NCBI GenBank assembly: GCA_956465555.1
Contig: OY101115.1
Span: forward strand, 248,001 to 312,000
Direction: 5' to 3'
Source of the DNA: Nitzschia sp. pyKryTriq1
Taxonomy: Eukaryota; Bacillariophyta; Bacillariophyceae; Bacillariales; Bacillariaceae
Length of the DNA stretch: 64,000 nt
Positions 18,550 through 27,835 of this stretch are shown piece after piece. Within the stretch, counting starts at the first letter, position 1; every line of letters begins with the position of its first letter. A program made the translations under genes and the position numbers. Below the pieces are notes generated by a model. It saw only the letters and a list, made by a program, of their open reading frames with translations, made no database searches and was not told the origin of the DNA.

Positions 18550-21117
18550 TTATATTAGTACGATGCTATTGATTTGAAAGAGCTTGACCGAATTGTCTTT
18601 TTCTTTTCCTGGCTTGATTCGTACTTGTAGATCCCATGTTCCGTCCTTTCGAGGGGGAAAGACAAAGGCCGATGACGAGGATGCTGAGGATGCTGAGGAT
18701 GCTGAGGATGCTGATGATTCTTCCCCGTCGTGCTGATAGTTTTCGTGATGACGACGATGGCTTAGAATCAAGCAGTCTTTGCTTACAAATTCTGTTTCCG
18801 CTTGAGCTTCCAGTCCATTGACCCGGAATTCTAGACGCGACGACCAATCCTTTCGTTCCAGCTCATTACCAGAACATACCCTGGACTGTGATTCACAGGA
18901 CAATGGACAAATGAATAAAAGGCCATGATAATTTGTCGTGAAGCTGCTGCTGGTGGTGGTGGTGCTGATGCCTTGATTCTGCTGCTGATCGTCAGTAGCA
19001 GTCGCATCATCATTCTTCTTGAATGATGTGTGTCGTTGTTGTCGTCCATATTCTTTCAATTCTGCGGCCGATGGGAGGATCGCCCGTCTCCATTCACGGT
19101 CCGTGACATAAAAATAGTCCGAAAAGTCTCGATTGGTTCTCGTCACGTTGCACGAACGCTGCGAAGCCCGTGTATTTCGATCATATCCAAGGGCCATGTC
19201 CAGTACTACATCGTCACCAGCACGAGGATGAGCAGCATTAGCCTTGCTCGATGCGGACTTCTTTACTACCTTCGTTTCGTTGGCGAGGCGAATGATCCGT
19301 GCGTGTTCTAGTCCTTCGATTGGTATCCACTCGTCTTCATCCTGGTAGGACACGCCTCGACCACCGGTCCGTATCCCCTTGTACCGTTGTTGAGAGGGCA
19401 GCCGTGCGGTTCGACAAATGCTTGGAGAATGGAAGTACCAGCTTGGAGGTACTCCTGGAATGAGCTTCGGCCAATCGATCCCACCCATTGCTGGAGTTTC
19501 CGCCCTGGCAGCGTCTTGATTGTCTTTGGCTTGGCGTTCTTGCTCTTGTAGCATCGTTTGAAGTTGTTGGATTTGTCCCAAACTGACTTTAGTACTGGGT
19601 GATACTGTACTGCCGTCAGAATCTTTGGCTTTATTCATCGACTGAGTCATTAGCATTAACTCTCGGATCGCCTCGTCAATAGCATCTGCGTGCATCAAGG
19701 CCAACAGGTTGCCGTACAAGGCTAATCGCCGGTAACCAGGGTGCCAATTCACCATCCAACGCCGACCAGGACAGACTGACCTGTCAAACTTTTCTGATTT
19801 GCAGGGTTCGTTGGCTTCCAAAACATCATCATCGCCACCCCCACCATCACCGTTGCCACATTTCAGATATTTCAAGAGAGGCGGCAAGTCTTGAGTGCGA
19901 AGAGTATCGGGAACGGCAGCTTCCATCTCCTGCACCACAGTCTCATTCATAATCATCAAAGGTAAGTTGTAGGACCCATGTTGATCCCAAACTCGTTCGA
20001 ATGTCTTGTCTCGCATATGACGACGCCCACCATGTGCCGCCAGAAGCACCGGACGATTCTGGATACTCCAAGCGGCTCGTTGCGTCCAATATTCAAAAAA
20101 CCACGGCCGATCCGTAATGGCGGAATCCCAGGTCAAGACATCCACGTCGGTTCCAAAAATGGATTCTTGACATAAGGCTATTTCAGGCGCCGAAGGTTTT
20201 CCAGACATGCCGTAATTTCTTGTCTCGACAGTGACTCCTAAGGATCGCATTAGGGGAGATAACGCACGTTCCATCACGCTAGCGTAGGATTGAGAGTCAA
20301 AATTGCCGTGCCCGGCGGAGGACGAATGCCCCGAGACGGCAAGTACCCAGCGAACTTCCTCCTCTAGACAAAATAACGATGGTGCCGGTGGTATTGTCTG
20401 CTCATCGCCGTTCCTCTCGTGGTGTCCCCAAAGGGTCGACATAATGTTGGTTCGTTGCTTTTGCTGCTCAAGTGCTTCTTGGTGGAGTCGTCGGTCCTGC
20501 TCTTCTCTGAGTACTTGTTCCTGAACGTTCAAAATCTTGCGTTGCAGACGCCGTATCATTGACTCCCACCCATGCCGATGGGAGGGATCATATGCGGCCC
20601 ATTTACCTCTCGATACATTGTGGTGGGATGATCCATAAAACAAGTCTCCGTAGTAGGATCCGTAGTCCTTCGCAAGGACTGTATCCATATTTTGTCGTTC
20701 GGCAAGAACCATCGACAATAACTGAGAGTAATCAGAGGCAATTGTTGGATTAAAGATAGAAGTATCACTCCTTATAGTAGCGGATAGGGTCGTAATGTCT
20801 TTTGTTGCTAACGTATGGTTGCACTTGCTCTTGCTCTTGCTATTGTTGGAGGCTGTTGAAGCCACTGCATTATCATTTGAACTTGGCGACTTTTTTTCAG
20901 CAGCTGCTGGTGTTCTCGAAACGCCAAAGTCCCGAAACATTGAAATATATTCGTCAATCGCAACCAATCCAAAAACACCACAAAGCACTATGACAAGGAG
21001 CAGTGCTCTTATAACGGGTCGTCGCTGCTGTTGCAACCAGTTCTCAGATGGTGATGGTGATGCCGATGCCGTCTCGGGGGTCTTTCGTGGATTTACTCGA
21101 CTAGAAGAAAACGTCAT
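18550..21117 (-). CDS. Type II membrane protein with SGNH-hydrolase-like domain
   Basis: 855 residues in one exon. A membrane anchor lies at about residues 35-56 (VIRALLLVIVLCGVFGLVAI), then a coiled-coil-prone segment at about 205-245. The SGNH-like domain starts at about residue 255: block I is VSGHSSSAGHG with Ser265 as likely nucleophile, block II is RNYGMSG, then DVLTWDSAITD, and His459 in NWHPGYRRLALYG sits where the catalytic His of the family is found. Two Cys-containing late regions (about 580-620 and 740-760) form a C-terminal extension of unknown type. Such proteins are common in diatoms; the group includes esterases and polysaccharide acetyl-transferases or esterases. Activity is inferred; the lumen of the Golgi or the cell surface is the likely site. 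Confidence 0.72.
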   Translation of the reverse strand: MTFSSSRVNPRKTPETASASPSPSENWLQQQRRPVIRALLLVIVLCGVFGLVAIDEYISMFRDFGVSRTPAAAEKKSPSSNDNAVASTASNNSKSKSKCNHTLATKDITTLSATIRSDTSIFNPTIASDYSQLLSMVLAERQNMDTVLAKDYGSYYGDLFYGSSHHNVSRGKWAAYDPSHRHGWESMIRRLQRKILNVQEQVLREEQDRRLHQEALEQQKQRTNIMSTLWGHHERNGDEQTIPPAPSLFCLEEEVRWVLAVSGHSSSAGHGNFDSQSYASVMERALSPLMRSLGVTVETRNYGMSGKPSAPEIALCQESIFGTDVDVLTWDSAITDRPWFFEYWTQRAAWSIQNRPVLLAAHGGRRHMRDKTFERVWDQHGSYNLPLMIMNETVVQEMEAAVPDTLRTQDLPPLLKYLKCGNGDGGGGDDDVLEANEPCKSEKFDRSVCPGRRWMVNWHPGYRRLALYGNLLALMHADAIDEAIRELMLMTQSMNKAKDSDGSTVSPSTKVSLGQIQQLQTMLQEQERQAKDNQDAARAETPAMGGIDWPKLIPGVPPSWYFHSPSICRTARLPSQQRYKGIRTGGRGVSYQDEDEWIPIEGLEHARIIRLANETKVVKKSASSKANAAHPRAGDDVVLDMALGYDRNTRASQRSCNVTRTNRDFSDYFYVTDREWRRAILPSAAELKEYGRQQRHTSFKKNDDATATDDQQQNQGISTTTTSSSFTTNYHGLLFICPLSCESQSRVCSGNELERKDWSSRLEFRVNGLEAQAETEFVSKDCLILSHRRHHENYQHDGEESSASSASSASSASSSSAFVFPPRKDGTWDLQVRIKPGKEKDNSVKLFQINSIVLI

Positions 21118-21582
21118 TGTCTAAGAGAAATAGGAGCGCCTCCTTGCACCAACACGCACTATCCACTATTGTATTGTTGTTCTTGAAGAATGATTTGTCA
21201 TCATCATCATCATTCCCATGGGCACACAAGATGCTCGCATCTTTCTTCGAAATTTTCCATGCCGCATCTTCCAACGGAAGCTGATCGGCCGGCGCGGAGT
21301 AACCGCCGAGACTCGAGACGTGCATACGAAATCTAGCAATTATACGACTAGCTCGAATGCAAGCTTCACCATGTGTTCGCCTTTTTTTCTATTTCCGCGC
21401 GCGTGATGATGCGGGCAAAGCGAAAAAGGCGGGGTGACGTCGTCTGATTTTTGGGATGGCCACGCACGCCATCACTACTAGAGAAAATAAAAGGGATAGG
21501 AATAATGGTTCGAAGTTTGGAAAGGAAAATGACGCACACTCACCACATAAAAAAACATAGAAGAATCATCATCATCATCATT
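21118..21582. other. Divergent promoter region, SGNH-type gene / APH kinase
   Basis: 465 bp with no separate gene. An in-frame extension of the kinase reaches upstream to a non-ATG codon at 21451, but the signal peptide starts at 21583. A TGACGTCG CRE-like sequence lies at about 21434. Confidence 0.5.
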
Positions 21583-22770
21583 ATGCGTTGTAGCGTTGTT
21601 GGACTGCTACTTCTTGCTGCAAGCCAAACGGCTGCCTTTTCTTCTCCTTCCATTCCCAAATCGAATAGCATGGTCTTGAAAAGCACAACCACCGAAACCG
21701 AAGCAACTGCGACAATTGGCGCCGTTGGTTCGAAACTTACCAATGTGGAACTTGCGAAGGAAGCTTTGAGCAAGTTTTTTGATCCGGAAGTTGTCGACAA
21801 AATTGAACTTACTCCAACGACTGGCGGGGTGAACAACATTGTTCAATACGTAACATTGCCATCGGGTGAAAAGGAGTTGCTACGAATTTACAATAATGGA
21901 TGTGACGAAAAGCGTGTTCACTTTGAACATGGTATTCTCAAGCAATTGAATGCCATGGAAAAGCCCATGTCCTTCCAAGTTCCCAACTTCATTCCCTCCA
22001 AAGACGATGCCACCAAGACCATGGTCCGCCTTAGCAATGGTGCAGATGCATGCATGTGCAAGATCATTCCAGGGCATCTTCCAAAGTTGACTTGTGCCGG
22101 AGATTTGGGACGTGCGGCTGGAGAACTGAACGTCGCCCTCAAAAAGAATGTTGTAATGGATCCTTCGCTTTGTAGCGTTGCTCCCTACTGGAAAATGTGG
22201 GAGGTCCACCATGCAGTCACTCGCGAAAATTTCATTGAAACTATGAAGGGACCACTTTTTGACAGCGTCCGAAAAGTTGCTGATCACATGATGGAAGAGA
22301 CCATTGCAATTGCCGATCGCTGCGAGAATGCTTACAGAGAATCTCTTCCTGTTCAGCTCATTCATGGTGACTTGCACTATGACAATGTCCTTGTGCTAGA
22401 TGGCAAGGTTACAGCCTTGCTTGATTTTGAGTTTGCGTCATTTGATTGGAGGGCTTTGGAGATTGCTATTGGCTTGAGTAAATATGCCGGTGAACAACCT
22501 GAAGCTATGCCATACTTTGATGAATACATTGATGGGTATGCAACCACTGGAGAGCTCACACTCGCAGAAGCAAAGGCGGTTCCAGATTTGATCAATCTAC
22601 GAATCTTGTCCAATATTGTTTACTTTGTCGGCCGTCACCTTGCTGGAGAAGATGATATTTCTAGCATCACCACTCGCATCGAAAATTATGCCCGTCGAGT
22701 CGACTGGATCAAGACGAACGGCGATGCCATTGCTCAGCGCATTGTCGAAAAGATGAACTTGAAGGAGTAA
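21583..22770 (+). CDS. Plastid-targeted APH-fold phosphotransferase (homoserine kinase II / choline kinase-like)
   Basis: 395 residues from the ATG at 21583, chosen because a clean signal peptide begins there (MRCSVVGLLLLAASQTAAFSS). Cleavage before Phe in TAAFSS fits the diatom plastid bipartite signal. The mature part has the aminoglycoside phosphotransferase fold: a glycine loop (TPTTGGVNNI), the catalytic loop HGDLHYDN (residues 261-268, Asp263 the likely base, Asn268 metal-binding) and LLDFEFASFDWR with the metal-binding Asp. The family includes type II homoserine kinase, choline and ethanolamine kinases and fructosamine kinases. Plastid location would suit homoserine kinase in threonine synthesis, but I cannot separate these by eye. 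Confidence 0.75.
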   Translation: MRCSVVGLLLLAASQTAAFSSPSIPKSNSMVLKSTTTETEATATIGAVGSKLTNVELAKEALSKFFDPEVVDKIELTPTTGGVNNIVQYVTLPSGEKELLRIYNNGCDEKRVHFEHGILKQLNAMEKPMSFQVPNFIPSKDDATKTMVRLSNGADACMCKIIPGHLPKLTCAGDLGRAAGELNVALKKNVVMDPSLCSVAPYWKMWEVHHAVTRENFIETMKGPLFDSVRKVADHMMEETIAIADRCENAYRESLPVQLIHGDLHYDNVLVLDGKVTALLDFEFASFDWRALEIAIGLSKYAGEQPEAMPYFDEYIDGYATTGELTLAEAKAVPDLINLRILSNIVYFVGRHLAGEDDISSITTRIENYARRVDWIKTNGDAIAQRIVEKMNLKE

Positions 22771-23060
22771 AATATGAAAACAGTGGAAGGCTCAATTTGC
22801 TGTATATCTGCCATAACTTCAAAATCCCTGTATATAATGTTGGTATGTTTCAAAAAAATGCATTTGTTGAATAGTTTTCCGCCCCTTGGAGGCGTGTACC
22901 AGTGCCACCACGGAAGGTTGTGGCTTTGATGAAGTTGACTGTTTTCGTTTACGAACAATAGGCGAGTCATGCGCTTGTGCTTCCGGAGTTTGGGGGTCTC
23001 TAGTCCTCGTAGAGGACATCGAGTCGTATGTCGCTACTCGTACTGACGGTACAGTACTGT

Positions 23061-24484
23061 CTACAATTCCTCAAGTCGCTTTGTCACCTCTCGTAGTCCC
23101 AAGAGATTCTGTTCTTTCATCAGTTCCTGTTTGGCAGTTTTCCACTGGTCTTGCCAGTGGGGGTCTCCGATCTCCAGATAACGAACATATTCTTCCAGCA
23201 CGTCGAGAACGTCCTCGGCCAGTCGGGGCCAAACCATGTGGTCGCGGCAGTATTGGTGGGCCTCTTCTTGAATCCTGCGAACAGACTCGGAATTGTTGGG
23301 ATCGACCAACCAGCGGGCCTTTGGGATTAGATCCGACAGATCCTTCTGGATGGAAATGTAGTGCTTTCCAGGGACCAGATCGCGCATAAACAAGTCCACA
23401 TAGTCGGGTTCCACCTTGAGTACCACAGAAGAATCGTAACAGAGTATGGAACCAAAACGAGACGACCAACTATTCCCATCGATGTCTATAATCCCCATGT
23501 ATCGCTGGAATTCAGTCATTGGTTGGATGGGTTTCTTCAAGCCTCCAATCAGTGTTCGATTGTAGCCGCGGCCTCGGTGTTTGCTAGGAATCGAAACCAA
23601 TCCAACATCCAAAACACTTTCGGCGGCAGCAGCAGCAGTAGCACCACCACCACTGTCGTTTACTACTAATGATTCTTGATCATGATCGTGACCCAATTGT
23701 GCCAGTCTCCATCGAGGCATCTGTCGATAATCTCCATCAGGCCCCAGGTCATTGGATAGCGAGCCCCGCCAGACGGACTTTGGAATCTTACTTTCCTTCT
23801 TCTTGTTCTTCTTCTTACTCTTGCGGCTGCTGCCGAATGTTGTTTTATTATCATTATTTTGAAACGACGATGATTCCTCCTCGAAGAATCCCCGCCGAGC
23901 ATCCCAAGCACTCGAAGATGGTAAGGAATCGCGGATGGTCTGATAGGTGGGAAGCGGAAATGCGTAATGACAGTCCACAGGAGCACACATGGTAAAGACG
24001 GGAACCGAAATCGGCTTGGTTCGACTGAAATCCGGTGCATGTCGGACGTTGTGTTTACCACATTGCTTATAGTCCCCGTACCATAGTACCATCGGAAATC
24101 CTTCCCCTTCCATAATTGCCTTGTACAGTCGTGGCCACTTGTTGTTGTTGTTGTTGTTGTTGTTTTGTTGAGTTTCTTCATCTAGTATTATTCTTTCTCT
24201 TGCCAACTGCAGGAGCCCTTCGGTAGGTTCCACCGTTCTCGTAACATTTGCTTCCAGGTACGGGATCGAATCTTTTCACTGACAAAGACCCCTTGGCGGT
24301 CCATAATATAAGGTGTTTCGGGATACACATAGCGTCGCTCGGCGGCAGCATTGGGTTTGATCGATGCGGTTCCATTTTGGACGCCAGATATAAATTCCAA
24401 AAGATCCGGCAAAGAAATTCCAGTGGTTTCGTTCCAGCGAGGAAACACGTAAATGTCTGGTGGTGATGATGATGTAGGTCGATC

Positions 24485-24516
<32 letters not shown>

Positions 24517-24814
24517 TTTTAACATTAGCATCCTCCTTCTTATTGATGTTTTCCTTGACCATGAAAGGAAAGACGTCACGTTCAAGTGGTTTTTGTGGTC
24601 GGTTCGACGTTTCTGCTGGCTGCTGCTGTGTCGTGGGTGATACGAGTGCGGCCGCGTCTGGAGTAAGCCACGAGGTCCTCTCGTCGCCATCTAGAGAAAT
24701 GGCAATGATTTGAAGACCACGAAACACCAGCACGATGACTCCTCCCACTACCGCCAGTCGCCTCATCATGATCGAGCGGGAGAACCAGCAACAAGAACGC
24801 TTGATGCCGCCCAT
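23061..24814 (-). CDS. GT90/CAP10-family glycosyltransferase, with a frame change near the N-terminal third
   Basis: The start ATG is at 24814. The first frame runs to 24188 and the second, which carries the catalytic domain, ends at 23061; they overlap. A 77-bp phase-0 intron, donor GTCAGT (24283) to acceptor CTGCAG (24207), would join them into 558 residues; a one-base indel is the alternative. N-terminal part: membrane anchor at about residues 17-40 (type II, Golgi), an Asp run, then a lumenal segment. Catalytic part: MVLWYGDYKQCG, SIPSKHRGRGYNRT, MGIIDIDGNSWSSRFG, LVPGKHYISIQKDLSDL and GPxD-like LVDPNNSES; these are the hallmarks of CAP10/Rumi enzymes that transfer xylose or glucose to proteins or glycans. 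Donor and acceptor unknown. Its 5' end is divergent from the gene at 25188. Confidence 0.75.
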
Positions 24815-25187
24815 TATTAGTATAGTCTCCTACTAGTAGTAGAGAGTGGTACATCGACATCGGAGAGATGGCGGGTTTCCATACATACACTGAATATTAG
24901 TAGATGATGCAGCTGGACTGCTGCTTCCCATGGAAGATGTGTCTTGTGTCTTTGCTTTTGAGCTGCTGATGCCATCGTCGCACCCTGTAGTATGCTTTCT
25001 CATTTCTCATCGCCGCGAGCAGGCGGTCACGAGGAGTCGTCACGAACGTGGAAGGGGCTATCGAAGTACCCAAATCCAGTGCAAAAAGCACACGATCTTT
25101 TATTTGCGATCTTTTTTCTTTGACCTTTTTTCTTATTGCACGGATCACACGCGGCGATCGCAGTAGCGCGAGCATACAGTAGCGAGG
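24815..25187. other. Divergent promoter region, GT90 gene / Cys-cluster protein
   Basis: 373 bp between divergent starts. TACTAGTAGTAG at about 24830; nothing else recognisable. Confidence 0.5.
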
Positions 25188-26567
25188 ATGAGGGCGGAGC
25201 TATCTACGGTAGCCTACTTTACTCTCCTCCAGACAGACAACAATAATGCAACAAGAATGACGGGCACCTGGAGAGATACATTGTTTGTGTGGCAAGGCAG
25301 GCTCGTCGTCGTCGATGGTGCGAAGGAGGAGGAGGAGGAGGATCCCAGCAGCAGCAGCACGTCGTCGTCGTCGTTGACTTGGACCGGAAGCTGGGTGGGT
25401 TGTGAGAACTGCCCCGATGCTGCCTCGGCACCAACGCCCAATTCAAAAGCCTTTGCCGAAAGTAAAATGAAATTCCAAGTTTCGGGAAGTGGTATTCGAT
25501 CGTCGTCATCGTCTGCTGCTGGCGGCGATCAGCATGATGATGATGAGGAGGAGGAGGAGGAGAACAAGAACAACCAACGCTTTTGGAAGTTGGAGCTCAA
25601 CCAAGGCCCTGGTTGGGATCTGGGCGACGGAGAGGAAAAACAGCGGCACACGGATAGCAAGCATACGCTCTACATGAAACATCTTCCCACCGAGAGGAGA
25701 CGAGATATGGCGGATGATAGGAAAGAATACCAAAGTGTCGTGGTGGCTGTCGGTGAAAACGAGTTTGGTTCCTTTGTTTCCGCTGGATACATTTTGCCAG
25801 ACCACGATTGCTCTGACAACATCGTCAACTACCCGACGAGTATGATTTTAGGTCGAAGATACCTAGATGATGGCGACATACGAGCCTCTTGGTCGGTAGA
25901 AGAATTATACAAACGAGTTGTAGAGACAGATCCAGGGGGTGGATATCTTTCAACTCGTGCTGATAATCAGAACAAGTACAGGATTCCGCCTTGGAGGTCT
26001 CCTCATTTACATGCGGCAAAGCTCACTACTAGTAGTCGGGGTAGAAAAAGTGCAGCCAAGCGAAAGAGAGGCGAAACCAAGAACGAAAGATCATCCTCGA
26101 ATGAAGAGCAACAACGACTGCCGCTCCTACCGCCTTTGAACATTCCCGGAGGAGAACAATTCTCGCCGGACTTTACCTTTAGAGGACGACGACGAGATAG
26201 TACGGCGATGCCCGAGGATGTCAAGTGGGTCGAACAGTGCCATGGATGTGGCAACGATATGGCGGTGGACCCATCCGGGACTTGTATCAAAGAAGTCGAC
26301 GAGTGGACACGTGCAGAACCAAACTGCCACATTGGGCGCTCGTACTATTGTTCCGAAGACTGCGCTTGTAAGAATGGTGCCCCAGCATGGGCCAAAGCCT
26401 CCAAGACATACTACTCTACGCCCGGATACTTTTTACAATCCGACTCAAGTACTGGTTTCTGGGGTGCTGTGAAGAGAGACAAGTGGGCAGCGAAACTCTT
26501 GGAGGAAGCTGGGTGGACAGAAGTTGCCGAATCGTACTACATTTTGGAGTCACCCCAGCACTACTAG
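25188..26567 (+). CDS. Unknown protein with C-terminal Cys/His cluster
   Basis: 459 residues. The N-terminal part (TGTWRDTLFVWQGRL, TWTGSWVGCENCPDA, FQVSGSGI, YQSVVVAVGENEFGSFVSAGY) looks like a beta-rich module; an Asp/Glu-rich and Ser-rich insertion splits it. Residues about 290-320 are basic (RGRKSAAKRKRG), a likely nuclear signal. A C-terminal cluster, CHGCG at residues 351-355, later single Cys and His residues and YYCSEDCAC with Cys388, 392 and 394, could bind zinc in a MYND- or FYVE-like way but does not match either pattern fully. The closing part (GFWGAVKRDKWAAKLLEEAGW) is helical. No known family recognised. Confidence 0.65.
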   Translation: MRAELSTVAYFTLLQTDNNNATRMTGTWRDTLFVWQGRLVVVDGAKEEEEEDPSSSSTSSSSLTWTGSWVGCENCPDAASAPTPNSKAFAESKMKFQVSGSGIRSSSSSAAGGDQHDDDEEEEEENKNNQRFWKLELNQGPGWDLGDGEEKQRHTDSKHTLYMKHLPTERRRDMADDRKEYQSVVVAVGENEFGSFVSAGYILPDHDCSDNIVNYPTSMILGRRYLDDGDIRASWSVEELYKRVVETDPGGGYLSTRADNQNKYRIPPWRSPHLHAAKLTTSSRGRKSAAKRKRGETKNERSSSNEEQQRLPLLPPLNIPGGEQFSPDFTFRGRRRDSTAMPEDVKWVEQCHGCGNDMAVDPSGTCIKEVDEWTRAEPNCHIGRSYYCSEDCACKNGAPAWAKASKTYYSTPGYFLQSDSSTGFWGAVKRDKWAAKLLEEAGWTEVAESYYILESPQHY

Positions 26568-27495
26568 TAGTATGATTGAGGATTCGTCGTTGTCACATCC
26601 GAGCCTCCTCCTCTTGCTTCTTCTTGTTGTTGTCAAAAGATAAGCTATGGGTACAGTACTCGTACCAGTACGATGTAAGCAGGAGGGTGAGATTGCTCGT
26701 CCATGGAAGAGCTTGATCCTCCTTGGTGGCGACCTCTCGGAGGCAAAATTGGAAACTGAATCGATTAAGAAGGAATCTCTTCTCCTTCAACAACTGGTCT
26801 AGTAAATGATGATGATGATTCAATGCCAGCCTTCGACCTTTCTTCTTTGCTCGTCTTCGTCGTCACCGGCGAGAATCCTGCTGGAACAATCTTGGGGAAT
26901 TCCTCCTCGTTTCTCCTCCAGCAGCAGGATACTGCGGCGGTCTAGTACTTTCCGGTTCTTCTCCCTGGCCATCCTTCTTGTATCCTTCGAGACATTCTTA
27001 ATCTTCAACAAACATGATGGATGATTCTGGCTGTCGGCTCTACCGGTACGAGAAGTCTCTATTACACTTTCTTCCTTTTATCCCCCCGACACCTTATTCT
27101 CAATTTTTTCTTGTTGGGTTCGAGCTTTGAGTGCTGTGCGCGTCTGTTCTTCTGTACCGGTACCGGTAGTACGCGAGTACCCGTACGTTACATTTTACCG
27201 GGGGGGTAGGTCTACTGTACCGTAGATCTTCGTACGTACTGACCGTACTGGTACCAGGTACTGCTGTACCACTGTATTACCAATCAACACCGCGCACCGT
27301 CACGCGTTAACGTTACAGATCCGTTAACAAGCACGGAGCGATCGGCGGAGAGAACCATTTTGTGTGTGGTTTCTCTACCTGTACCGGTATCCGGTACAAG
27401 TAGCCTGTAGTTGCAGCTTGTAACGGTATCGGCGAAGAGCCAATGCGCAACGATGGCGAGTCCGGTCGGTGAGGTCTCATTATTTTTTATTCTCG

Positions 27496-27508
27496 ATTTT
27501 GGCGCCAA
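27496..27508. promoter_or_regulatory. Palindromic E2F-like site upstream of SIT copy A
   Basis: TTTTGGCGCCAAA contains both half-sites of an E2F/DP element. It lies 330 bp upstream of the SIT start codon. SIT transcripts in diatoms are known to vary through the cell cycle; use of this site is inferred. Confidence 0.4.
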
Positions 27509-27747
27509 ACTGAAGTTCGTTCGTCTAAAATAAATCGCATAGCGAGCCCGGCGCACGGAACTACTTAACCAATAGTATTTTTGGAATCCCGGGAATCTCT
27601 TTCATATATACATCTTTGTATTTACATATACCACATAGTACCATCCGTTTCCCGCGGCCGGTAGTCCGTGGAATCGCCAAGCACGATGCTACCAACAAGC
27701 AAGTCTGATCTTTCGGGTGTTTGGTGCACACCAACATGGTGATTGTG

Positions 27748-27835
27748 TCTCATAATTTTCATTTGACGACAACAGTCAAACGAACAGAACCAAGTTGCTT
27801 TTCTATTTTCATCAAAAAGACAAAGCACTTTCACC
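27748..27835 (+). promoter_or_regulatory. Conserved 5' flank of SIT copy A
   Basis: The 88 bp before the ATG match 60930-61017 upstream of SIT copy B with only a handful of differences, including the last 50 bp identical. Further upstream the match fades. Most likely the 5' UTR and core promoter. Confidence 0.75.

Larger units (their letters stand above)
26568..27835. other. Large intergenic region upstream of SIT copy A
   Basis: 1268 bp. Two short minus-strand frames (26593-26823, 26820-27011) show no family likeness and no shared splice signals. The right half is rich in GTAC/CCGG palindromes (27150-27290, 27380-27400), holds an E2F-like palindrome at 27496-27508 and ends in an 88-bp block shared with SIT copy B. 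Confidence 0.55.

Noticed and set aside
26593-27011. Two short minus-strand frames as a split small gene
   Set aside because: No convincing donor/acceptor pair joins them and neither shows a recognised motif.
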